Assembly: GCA_903839795.1 (NCBI GenBank)
Contig: CAIMDR010000617.1
Span: 1-6,033, forward strand
From: an uncultured Methylococcaceae bacterium
Lineage (GTDB): Bacteria; Pseudomonadota; Gammaproteobacteria; Methylococcales; Methylomonadaceae
Direction of reading: 5' to 3'
DNA: 6,033 nucleotides
The notes under the pieces were generated by a model, which worked only from the letters and a program-made list of their open reading frames with translations, made no database searches and was not told the DNA's origin. A program made the translations under genes and the position numbers. Below, piece after piece: positions 1 through 4,942 of this stretch (positions are counted from its first letter, which is position 1; the number at the start of each line of letters is the position of its first letter).

Positions 1-146
1 AACATATTGTTATTAAAGCATATTAAAAAATGGCGAACAACAGCCCTTTTTGTTAAAAGACTTTTGAGTTACTACTTAAATAACACCCACCAAGTTTCAC
101 AATACTACGGTTTAGTTATTACAGTTAATCTGTAAATTTGTGTAAT
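1..146. other. AT-rich leading region, no gene recognised
   Basis: This stretch is AT-rich and I see no convincing coding frame on either strand; the only short ATG frame (atggcgaac at about 31) stops after eight codons. It holds a small hairpin at 119-135 and otherwise nothing I can name. Confidence 0.5.
119..135 (-). terminator. Weak hairpin downstream of the minus-strand gene remnant
   Basis: TTACAG (119-124) and CTGTAA (130-135) form a perfect 6-bp stem with a 5-base loop. On the minus strand it lies 11 bases after the stop codon at 147, where a terminator would be. The stem is AT-rich and no clear U-tract follows, so it may be chance. Confidence 0.2.
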
Positions 147-339
147 TTATTTATTGCGAGTTACCTTAAAATCACTCAATTGCTCATTAGGCAATTCTTC
201 AGACTTGGGAAAAATGGCATCATTCAACAAATCCGCTTCTATTTGATGACGGTTTCTGATGAAATAGACGATGATTAAATTATACCGCCCCTAAAAGCGT
301 TAATTTTTCGACAATCTTAAGGTATTTTTTAGTAGCCAT
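147..339 (-). pseudogene. Possible decayed small single-pass membrane protein gene
   Basis: I do not recognise this family. On the minus strand an ATG at 339-337 opens MATKKYLKIVEKLTLLGAV and then meets TAA at 282-280. Skipping one base (a +1 shift) near 285 continues into a frame open to TAA at 149-147. That second frame reads LIIVYFIRNRHQIEADLL, then an acidic stretch with FPKSEELPNE, and ends in VTRNK. Joined, the product would be about 63 residues: a basic N-terminus, one hydrophobic segment (about residues 14-26) and an acidic soluble tail. That layout is typical of small membrane subunits, but no diagnostic motif is visible. There is no good Shine-Dalgarno before the ATG. The break lies beside a short C-run (288-291), so a one-base insertion or a sequencing indel is possible. 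The second frame may be open by chance. Confidence 0.33.
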
Positions 340-419
340 TGAGTTAGGCAGGGAATCTTGTGCCTCTTATTAACGGGTAAAACTTGGGACTGGCGAGTTA
401 ATTAATAGAAGTGCCCATA

Positions 420-642
420 ATGCTCAACTCCCTATAGAAGCTGAAGCAGGCATAAAATATTCCTGGTGCAGTTGCGGCTTCAGTAAAACGATGCCGCTAT
501 GTGATCATTCTCATAGAGAATTATCAGATAAAAATCCGTTAAATTTATCGCAGAAGAATCCAAAACACTTTATTTATGTGGCTACTCTGAAACACACACC
601 CCACCTTACTGTAATGGCAGTAACAACTGCAAGGAACTATAA
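420..642 (+). pseudogene. Decayed double-CDGSH iron-sulfur protein gene (frameshifted)
   Basis: Two CDGSH-type motifs lie in different frames. The first (from about 431 to 535) reads EAGIKYSWCSCGFSKTMPLC followed by DHSH, matching CxC-x2-S-x3-P-x-C-D-x-x-H and keeping all three Cys and the His. The second (541-642) reads KFIAEESKTLYLCGY, then SETHTPPYCNGSN. It has the family pattern, but the second Cys is now Tyr, Asp is Asn and the ligand His is Asn. Joining them needs one restored base, most simply in the A-run at 530-534. No in-frame ATG precedes motif 1. The ATG at 420 would reach it only with another restored base near the C-run at 430-432. Intact CDGSH proteins bind [2Fe-2S] clusters and take part in redox or iron handling. 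The TAA (640-642) overlaps the next gene's ATG (642-644), so the pair probably formed an operon. The motifs are clear; that the gene is dead is inference. Confidence 0.68.
631..635 (+). promoter_or_regulatory. Ribosome binding site of the CYTH gene, inside the CDGSH remnant
   Basis: AAGGA lies six bases before the ATG at 642, within the last codons of the broken CDGSH frame. It fixes the start of the CYTH gene and lets it be translated although the upstream gene is disrupted. Confidence 0.6.
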
Positions 643-1118
643 TGGCTATCGAAATTGAACACAAATTTTTAATGGCAGGAAATGACTGGCGCGAACATAT
701 AACCCACTCCGTTAAATATCGACAAGGATATTTAAGCTCTCAGGCGACCAGCTCCATCAGAGTTAGAATCAGCGATGAGTGTGCATGGCTAAACATAAAA
801 AGTGCGACCGTTGGCACTCACAGGCATGAATATGAATATGAGATACCACTACTGGACGCAAACGAAATCATCAACACGCTTTGCAGGAAACCAATTATAG
901 AAAAAACCCGCCACTTTGTAATTGATGATGGAAATACATGGGAAATAGATGAGTTTTATGGCGAAAATCAGGGTTTGATAATCGCTGAAATTGAGCTAAC
1001 CGAAATAGGTAAATTTTTTTCAAAGCCACCCTGGATAGGTGAGGAAGTAACCCACGATTTGCGTTATTACAACAACAATCTTGCTGTACATCCTTACTCG
1101 GAATGGATTGATAGCTAA
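642..1118 (+). CDS. CYTH-domain triphosphate tunnel metalloenzyme (NeuTTM-like inorganic triphosphatase)
   Basis: This 158-residue protein is a single CYTH domain. The signature ExExK is at residues 4-8 (EIEHK). Pairs of basic and acidic residues that line the tunnel follow: R40 and R42 in the IRVR strand, K53 (LNIK), E64 and E66 (EYEYE), K88 and R90 (EKTR), the WEIDEF strand at 100-105, and E116 and E118 (AEIEL). The ending PPWIGEEVTHDLRY (129-142) closely resembles the small bacterial triphosphatases typified by the Nitrosomonas europaea enzyme. These cytosolic, metal-dependent enzymes hydrolyse tripolyphosphate. Adenylate cyclase class IV and thiamine triphosphatase are relatives, but the short length and this ending favour inorganic tripolyphosphate. 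The length is normal for a single-domain member. The start is supported by AAGGA six bases upstream and by overlap with the preceding stop. The fold is certain on motifs; the exact substrate is inference. Confidence 0.9.
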   Translation: MAIEIEHKFLMAGNDWREHITHSVKYRQGYLSSQATSSIRVRISDECAWLNIKSATVGTHRHEYEYEIPLLDANEIINTLCRKPIIEKTRHFVIDDGNTWEIDEFYGENQGLIIAEIELTEIGKFFSKPPWIGEEVTHDLRYYNNNLAVHPYSEWIDS

Positions 1119-1134
1119 ATATTTCATAGACCTA

Positions 1135-1163
1135 TTGAAAAAATCAGCATTTTGCTCTATATT
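1135..1163 (+). promoter_or_regulatory. Sigma70-like promoter, possibly giving a leaderless mRNA
   Basis: TTGAAA (1135-1140), a 17-base spacer and TATATT (1158-1163) fit sigma70 closely. A start about seven bases after the -10 box falls on the A of the ATG at 1170. No Shine-Dalgarno is visible in front of that ATG, which agrees with a leaderless transcript. AT-rich sequence yields such matches by chance, so this is a prediction. Confidence 0.45.
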
Positions 1164-1169
1164 TGCCTT

Positions 1170-1856
1170 ATGAAAAAAACAACTTTTGTTGCATTATTAC
1201 TACTATCACCCCAAAGCTTTGCAGAGAGCCTTAATGATTCCCTGCAACGCATTGAGTCCGAGTGGGCATCTATTTATTACAGTACGCCCAAACAAAAACA
1301 GGGGCCTGCCTATTCCGAATTACTGGATAAAACGATTCATCTCTCCAGACAACATCCAAACAACGCAGAACCAATCATTTGGGAAGCTATTGTTAAAGCA
1401 ACCAATGCCGACCACCAAGATGCTGTCTCTGCACTTGAGTCAATTCATGATGCGCGCGATTTATTACTCAAAGCCATTGAAATTAATCCGCAAGCAATGG
1501 ACGGTTCAGCTTATGTTACCTTAGGTACGCTCTATTATATGGCACCCAAGTGGCCCATCGGATTTGGCGATGAGGAAACAGCGCAAAAAATGTTACAAAC
1601 CGCATTAAAAATTAATCCAAACGGCATCGAAAGTAATTACTTTTATGGCGACTTTCTATTATCCAATAATAACTTTAATGAAGCAGAAAAATACTTCAAA
1701 CGCGCACTAGCTATTCCTGCTCGCGCAGAACAATTTTATGCTGACAATCAACTTAAAGAACAAGCAAGGATAGCTCTAAAAAATACCCATGAGAGCAGAA
1801 TCAGCGCCACAAAAGGTTTATTTGCCTCTGTATTTAATTCAAATAGTACAGAATAA
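1170..1856 (+). CDS. Exported TPR-repeat protein
   Basis: The ATG at 1170 gives 228 residues starting MKKTTFVALLLLSPQSFA, a signal peptide with a KK n-region, a LLLL core and probable SPase I cleavage after A18 (SFA|ES). A longer version from a TTG at 1152 would only add MLYICL before this signal and is not preferred. The mature protein is helical and has TPR-like units at roughly residues 80-105 (ARDLLLKAIEINPQA), 135-155 (ETAQKMLQTALKINPNG) and 158-185 (YFYGDFLLSNNNFNEAEKYF, then KRALAIP). Between the first two lies LYYMAPKWPIGFGD, a pattern I associate with a family of short periplasmic TPR proteins related to the TatT component of TRAP-associated systems. TPR arrays mediate protein binding; the partner is unknown. 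No TRAP transporter genes are nearby, so a transport role is not supported. It is separated from the CYTH gene by 51 bases with its own promoter. Confidence 0.82.
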   Translation: MKKTTFVALLLLSPQSFAESLNDSLQRIESEWASIYYSTPKQKQGPAYSELLDKTIHLSRQHPNNAEPIIWEAIVKATNADHQDAVSALESIHDARDLLLKAIEINPQAMDGSAYVTLGTLYYMAPKWPIGFGDEETAQKMLQTALKINPNGIESNYFYGDFLLSNNNFNEAEKYFKRALAIPARAEQFYADNQLKEQARIALKNTHESRISATKGLFASVFNSNSTE

Positions 1857-1923
1857 AATTAAAAGCTATTCTCAACTTTTTGTAATTAAATAATGACTTA
1901 ATGTTCTATCAGCTACCCCTTTC

Positions 1924-1932
1924 TGCTAATAT
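1924..1932 (+). promoter_or_regulatory. Extended -10 promoter of fdxA
   Basis: TGCTAATAT is an extended -10 element (TGn plus TAATAT at 1927-1932). The -35 region about 17 bases upstream (around 1904) is poor, as is common with extended -10 promoters. Transcription would begin near 1939, giving a leader of about 45 bases. No terminator hairpin separates it from the TPR gene, but the AT-rich 128-base gap suggests independent expression. Confidence 0.45.
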
Positions 1933-1984
1933 AGCATCCTAAAAACACAAACACCTTCCTTTAAACCTTTCTGAGTAATAAATT

Positions 1985-2308
1985 ATGGCTTTTGTAGTCA
2001 CTGAAAACTGTATTAAATGTAGATTTACTGACTGTGTCGATGTATGTCCTGTTGACTGTTTTCATGAAGGACCTAATTTTTTAGTTATTGACCCAGATGA
2101 GTGTATTGATTGCACATTGTGTGAACCAGAATGCCCTGCTAATGCAATTTTTGCAGAAGATGAATTACCTGAAGGACAAGAAATATTTATCAGTTTGAAT
2201 GCAGAATTAGCCAAGGAATGGCCAGTAATAACTGAAGTAAAATCTCCATTATCTGATGCGGATGAATGGAACGGTAAAGCAGACAAATTAAAGCTGTTGG
2301 AGAAATAA
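1985..2308 (+). CDS. fdxA: Seven-iron [3Fe-4S][4Fe-4S] ferredoxin FdxA
   Basis: This 107-residue acidic protein is a soluble cytosolic electron carrier of the Azotobacter FdI type. By family numbering, C9, C17 and C50 hold the [3Fe-4S] cluster and C21, C40, C43 and C46 hold the [4Fe-4S] cluster; all are present. The C9-x7-C17 spacing, rather than a second CxxCxxC, marks the seven-iron class. The [20 protein letters not shown] core (21-40) is almost the family consensus. The C-terminal half (about 60-107) is the long cap that distinguishes FdxA from short 2[4Fe-4S] ferredoxins, and its length is normal. The start is unambiguous, since the first ligand is at residue 9. The Shine-Dalgarno is weak (gag about 10 bases upstream). 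Family members are linked to redox and oxidative-stress balance; the partner here is unknown. A palindromic mobile repeat begins only 8 bases after the stop. Confidence 0.95.
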   Translation: MAFVVTENCIKCRFTDCVDVCPVDCFHEGPNFLVIDPDECIDCTLCEPECPANAIFAEDELPEGQEIFISLNAELAKEWPVITEVKSPLSDADEWNGKADKLKLLEK

Positions 2309-2316
2309 TAAAATGC

Positions 2317-2451
2317 TGCATATTCTGGCTCAACCTGAACACCTATTCTGAAACAAGATGAACACTGATTCTGGTTTCAAGTTGAACACTTTTCTGGATT
2401 TTCCAGAATCGGTGTTCAGATTGCCAGAATAGGTGTTCAAGTTACCAGAAT
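2317..2451. repeat. Palindromic transposon-end-like repeat, copy 1
   Basis: Three TGAACAC boxes (2336, 2359, 2383), each followed by ATTCTG(G) or TTCTGG, point one way. CCAGAAT and GTGTTCA boxes (2403, 2412, 2424, 2433, 2445) point the other way. The two halves mirror each other around 2400, where TTCTGGA and TCCAGAA flank a TTT loop. The unit spacing is 23-24 bp on the left and 21 bp on the right. Positions 2317-2441 match 5908-6032 with five mismatches in 125 bp, in the same orientation. Repeated subterminal boxes of this kind are known at IS21-family ends, where they bind the transposase, so this may be two such ends joined head to head, or a MITE built from them. The central hairpin might also end fdxA transcription, though no U-tract follows it. 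Confidence 0.8.
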
Positions 2452-2454
2452 CCC

Positions 2455-2516
2455 GCCTAACGAATAAGGTTAGATTGTGCGAGCGAAGCGAGCCACAATC
2501 TAACCGATTGTTGGAC
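2455..2516 (+). other. attC-like hairpin (possible integron cassette recombination site)
   Basis: GCCTAAC (2455-2461) fits the RYYYAAC box and GTTGGAC (2510-2516) fits GTTRRRY. Between them GGTTAGATTGTG (2468-2479) and CACAATCTAACC (2494-2505) form a perfect 12-bp stem around a 14-base loop. The spacers are unequal (6 and 4 bases), as expected for the unpaired central spacer of a folded attC. The total length of 62 bp is within the attC range. Against it: the stem shows no extrahelical base, no integron integrase or second attC is in the window, and such hairpins also occur as ordinary interspersed repeats. Confidence 0.42.
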
Positions 2517-2780
2517 AAGCCCGGTGGTAGTCGGAAGACAGACTTTAATTATAAGAAAATATCTTTTCGGATTTTGTTGGTTGCGGCGAGGAATCTAAAG
2601 CCGCATTTCGTAAGAACAAGCCAAAAGCGTTACTTTGGTAATGCCTTTAGCGGATGGTAGTGATTAAAGGTGGATTATAGCTTTTTTTCGGGCAAGCGGT
2701 GCTCTCGGCTTCACAATGCCGATTTAAATTTTGCCCAAATTGACAGATGCCGTTACATAACTGATTGCGCCTCCACTCGG
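2517..2780. other. Non-coding distal end of the IS91-like element
   Basis: No credible gene is seen. The stretch holds small hairpins: TGCGGC/GCCGCA around 2582-2605, GCGTTAC/GTAATGC at 2627-2644, and TCGGC/GCCGA at 2705-2722. Since the transposase gene ends at 2781 and reads leftward, this is where the oriIS end of an IS91-type element should lie. IS91 elements insert next to GAAC or CAAG, and CAAG occurs here at 2516-2519 and GAACAAG at 2614-2620. Confidence 0.5.
2614..2648 (-). other. Candidate oriIS end of the IS91-like element
   Basis: GAACAAG (2614-2620) contains both tetranucleotides used as IS91-family targets. Just inside it AAA-A-GCGTTAC-TTTG-GTAATGC-C-TTT (2623-2648) folds into a hairpin with one G:T pair and one mismatch. 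A hairpin next to the target tetranucleotide is the known layout of oriIS, where the HUH transposase nicks. CAAG at 2516-2519 is an alternative boundary. Confidence 0.3.
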
Positions 2781-3872
2781 TTAGCCGGATGGAGCAAGCT
2801 GCCCGAATGCGGACAGAGCGGGAATCCGCGTTTTCACAATCCGCATAGCACCTCCGCAGCAAGGGCACTTGATCGTAGGTCGTAATGCCCTGACCACGAA
2901 AATTTTAATGGGGTTCAAGCGAAGCAATTCCTGAAGCAATGCTAACAGCCGTTTGCTGCTGGCATGCAAAAAGCCAAAGTTACGGGTGCGCCGGAAGCCC
3001 TTGGGCAACACATGCTGAAAAATAAGCCACAAGAACTGGGCGCCGGGCAGCGTTCGGGTCAGCATCTTTTTCGTCTTACTGTCTTGGTAGCGAAAGGTGA
3101 CCAGACCCTCCTTACACGCAATAATATCCTTTTCCTGAATCACGCCTTTGTAAAGATAGCGCCCCAGATAGACTAGCGCTTTGTCGCCGCTGCCGACGGA
3201 CTTGACATCCACCACCCAGGTTTCGGGATAGCGAGGCGGAAGCGGGATCCCCTCTTGTGTGATGGCGTCAAGCAGTTTAGCGCGAAACACTTTCGCTAAG
3301 GCTTTGTGGTTAAACAAATAGTTTTTTTTGTTGTTGCCGGTTTTTGTACGCCACCGCCGTTTATCCGCATCGATAGTTGCCGCAGGCATCACCACATGCA
3401 CATGGGGATGATAATCCAAGCGGCGCGAATGGGTGTGCAGTACGCTGATGGCACCGGCCTTGCCTTGTAACTGGGGATCGTTTTGCGCGAAGGTTTTGAG
3501 GGTCTCCCAGCTACAACGGATCATCAAGTCATAAAGTGTGCGCTGATGTTGCCAAGCCAACGGCCGAAGTTCGGCCGGTAAGGTGAAGGTCAACAAAAAA
3601 TACTCGGCCGACACTTGTTTTTGAAGTTGTCGTTCCAGCCATTGCTGGCTTTCATGATGCTGGCAATGGGGACAGTTGCGATGACCGCAGGAATGCGGGA
3701 TAAAAATTTGTTTTTCGCAGCCGTCGCATTGCGCCAACATCACCGGACTTTGCGTGGTACGGCACAGTTTTAGGGCGGTCAACGCTTTGCGCTGGCTGGG
3801 CAAAAGCGCGTTCTGATAAGTCGCCAGGAATTCGGCTTCAAAGGTTTGAATGATCGATGAGAGCAGCATCAT
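2781..3872 (-). CDS. IS91-family rolling-circle transposase (Y2 HUH nuclease)
   Basis: This 363-residue protein nicks and joins single-stranded transposon DNA during rolling-circle transposition. Domains in order: an N-terminal zinc-binding segment with C49, C52, C62, C67 and C70 (CDGC ... [10 protein letters not shown]); the HUH metal site in YHPHVHVV (H157 and H159); the two-tyrosine site [10 protein letters not shown] with Y235 and Y239 four residues apart, the YxxxY signature of the Y2 IS91 group; and a C-terminal CPCCG (336-340), probably a second zinc site. The length is slightly short of 400-residue members, but all catalytic motifs are present and no frameshift is seen, so it could be active. 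GGAGG lies eight bases before the ATG at 3872. That ATG overlaps the TGA of the frameshifted recombinase upstream (ATGA), implying translational coupling. A second ATG follows at once. Confidence 0.92.
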   Translation of the reverse strand: MMLLSSIIQTFEAEFLATYQNALLPSQRKALTALKLCRTTQSPVMLAQCDGCEKQIFIPHSCGHRNCPHCQHHESQQWLERQLQKQVSAEYFLLTFTLPAELRPLAWQHQRTLYDLMIRCSWETLKTFAQNDPQLQGKAGAISVLHTHSRRLDYHPHVHVVMPAATIDADKRRWRTKTGNNKKNYLFNHKALAKVFRAKLLDAITQEGIPLPPRYPETWVVDVKSVGSGDKALVYLGRYLYKGVIQEKDIIACKEGLVTFRYQDSKTKKMLTRTLPGAQFLWLIFQHVLPKGFRRTRNFGFLHASSKRLLALLQELLRLNPIKIFVVRALRPTIKCPCCGGAMRIVKTRIPALSAFGQLAPSG

Positions 3873-4776
3873 TTGACGTTCCTCCAGTCAATGGCAAAGC
3901 CATTCATCAGCGCATTAATTAACAGGTCGGCCTGCTGATTGGTGGTGTCGGTTAGGTGGGTATATCGGGCTGTGGTCAGGATACTATGATGACCGAGAAT
4001 TTTCTGGACTTCGAGCAGATCAACGCCCGCTTCGATTAGATGGGTAGCGTAGCTGTGGCGTAGACTGTGCGGGGTAATCTTTTTTTTAGTCCGCAGTCTT
4101 GGGCCACTTGGCGCAGCGTCGCCTGCACTCCACCGCGATCCAACGGAGTGGTAGACAAATGCGCCGACTTAAGCCCGCCGTGGCGATTGGGAAACAGTAA
4201 CACCGGATTGCGATGCACCTGCCAGAAACGGCGCAGGCAGGTTAACGTCGCTATTGGCAACGACACCAAGCGATCTTTGTTGCCCTTGGCATCACGAATA
4301 TGCACCCGCAGCCGCGTGGCATCAATATCGGCTACCGTCAGGCGCAAACCTTCACCAAGGCGCAGACCCAGGCTATAAAGCGTAAAAAAGAACACCCGGT
4401 AACTGAGGGTACGGGTCATCGCGAACAGCCGTCCGGCTTCCGCAACGGTCACAATATCCGGTAAGCGCTGTACCCTTGGCGGCTTGATCAAATTAAGCGC
4501 GGGCCAAGGTTTATTGAGGACATAGGCATAGAAGAATTTAAGACCGTACAGATCAAGTTTGACGCTACTCCAAGAATGGGACTCCAGCAAATCGCTGAAA
4601 TAATCAGTCAACTGGGATTCGGACAGCTCGTTAATTTGGTAATCGAAATACGCACCGACGCGCCGCATGGCGCGGGAATAGGCTTCGATCGTCTTGGGCT
4701 GAAGTCCTTTAAGTTTAAGGTGTTTAAGATGCGTTTTATAATTCTGCTTGAAATCTGCTTCGGATGATGATGTCAT
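3869..4776 (-). CDS. Tyrosine recombinase, complete only after a -1 frameshift
   Basis: This XerC/D-like recombinase would cut and rejoin DNA through a catalytic Tyr. Frame 1 runs from the ATG at 4776: a SAM-like core-binding domain (residues about 9-90), then the catalytic domain with Arg I R139 (GLRLGE) and Lys K164 (DAKGNKDR). It meets A8 at 4087-4080 after codon 232. Unshifted, it ends after 246 residues with a nonsense tail at a TAA near 4038 and lacks HxxR and Tyr. Reading CTA AAA AAA and then AAG by a -1 slip gives [19 protein letters not shown] and TARYTHL, with H237, R240, H263 and Y272. It then ends at TGA 3871-3869 as a 302-residue protein of normal family length. The shifted stop overlaps the transposase ATG, strong evidence that this frame is genuine. 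GAGGT ten bases before the start lies in an inverted repeat. A mutated or misread homopolymer is the alternative. Confidence 0.82.
3881..3885 (-). promoter_or_regulatory. Shine-Dalgarno of the IS91 transposase
   Basis: Minus-strand GGAGG lies eight bases before the ATG at 3872-3870 and inside the last codons of the shifted recombinase frame. Ribosomes that finish the full-length recombinase would end next to it, so transposase output could follow frameshift efficiency. Confidence 0.7.
4080..4087 (-). promoter_or_regulatory. A8 slippery tract in the recombinase gene
   Basis: On the minus strand the codons read CTA AAA AAA AGA. The heptamer A-AAA-AAA (4087-4081) is a canonical -1 frameshift site used by many insertion sequences, and an A8 run can also cause polymerase slippage. 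I see no convincing downstream pseudoknot or strong upstream Shine-Dalgarno stimulator. Confidence 0.6.
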
Positions 4777-4781
4777 TACTT

Positions 4782-4837
4782 TGTAACCTCATTATTTGTT
4801 GCTAAACGATCCCTTCTGATTGTGGGGTGAGGTTACA
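4782..4837 (-). promoter_or_regulatory. Inverted repeat covering the recombinase leader
   Basis: TGTAACCTCA (4782-4791) and TGAGGTTACA (4828-4837) are perfect 10-bp inverted arms 36 bases apart, just upstream of the recombinase start at 4776. On the minus strand the downstream arm contains GAGGT, the only Shine-Dalgarno candidate. In mRNA the arms could pair and hide it; as DNA they could be operator half-sites or part of the terIS end. Confidence 0.5.
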
Positions 4838-4942
4838 TTTTAATAGATTAATCGGTAGTGGGGCTTTTCTCCGCGTTAGCGGCTTCGTCCAACACATTGT
4901 TTATCAACCCAGACTATCCTTTTCCGTTTATGTGGAGAAGAT
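4838..4942. other. Junction between the IS91-like element and the istA remnant
   Basis: No gene is seen. The terIS end of the IS91-like element and the left end of the IS21 element should meet here, but I cannot place either. GGCTTCGTCCAAC (4881-4893) is nearly the reverse complement of GTTGGACAAGCC at 2510-2521. GGAG at 4934-4937 is the Shine-Dalgarno of istA. Confidence 0.4.

Larger units (their letters stand above)
2520..4840 (-). mobile_element. IS91-family element with an accessory tyrosine recombinase gene
   Basis: Two overlapping minus-strand genes, a tyrosine recombinase followed by a Y2 HUH transposase, make up the element. This gene pair is a known subgroup layout of IS91-family elements, from memory of the family descriptions. 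The region is more GC-rich than the flanking fdxA side. Boundaries are approximate: the left (oriIS) end is either near 2520 or near 2621, and the right (terIS) end is somewhere beyond the inverted repeat at 4782-4837. IS91 elements have no terminal inverted repeats and make no target duplication, so the limits cannot be fixed without a second copy. Confidence 0.65.

Noticed and set aside
1152..1169. TTG start adding six residues to the TPR protein
   Set aside because: It would place MLYICL before a perfect MKK signal peptide, has no Shine-Dalgarno, and lies upstream of the predicted transcription start.
1186..1524. Second frame of 112 codons inside the TPR gene
   Set aside because: Shadow of the TPR gene, with low-complexity tyrosine and histidine content and no supporting signals.
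2062..2286. Minus-strand frame opposite fdxA
   Set aside because: fdxA is certain from its cluster ligands; the antisense frame is a by-product.
2322..2451. CRISPR-like spacing of TGAACAC boxes at 23-24 bp
   Set aside because: The repeat unit is only 7-15 bases, the intervening bases are near-constant, and the second half is inverted. There are no spacers and no cas genes.
2433..2660. Plus-strand frame of 75 codons beginning MFKLPESRLTNK
   Set aside because: It runs across the palindromic repeat and the attC-like hairpin; its CERSEPQSN segment is simply the hairpin translated. No Shine-Dalgarno or domain.
2647..2868. Minus-strand 73-codon frame overlapping the transposase end
   Set aside because: It is out of frame with the transposase C-terminus and shows no motif. 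The transposase already ends normally at 2781.
4067..4378. Plus-strand frame opposite the recombinase
   Set aside because: Antisense shadow of a gene whose catalytic motifs are clear on the minus strand.
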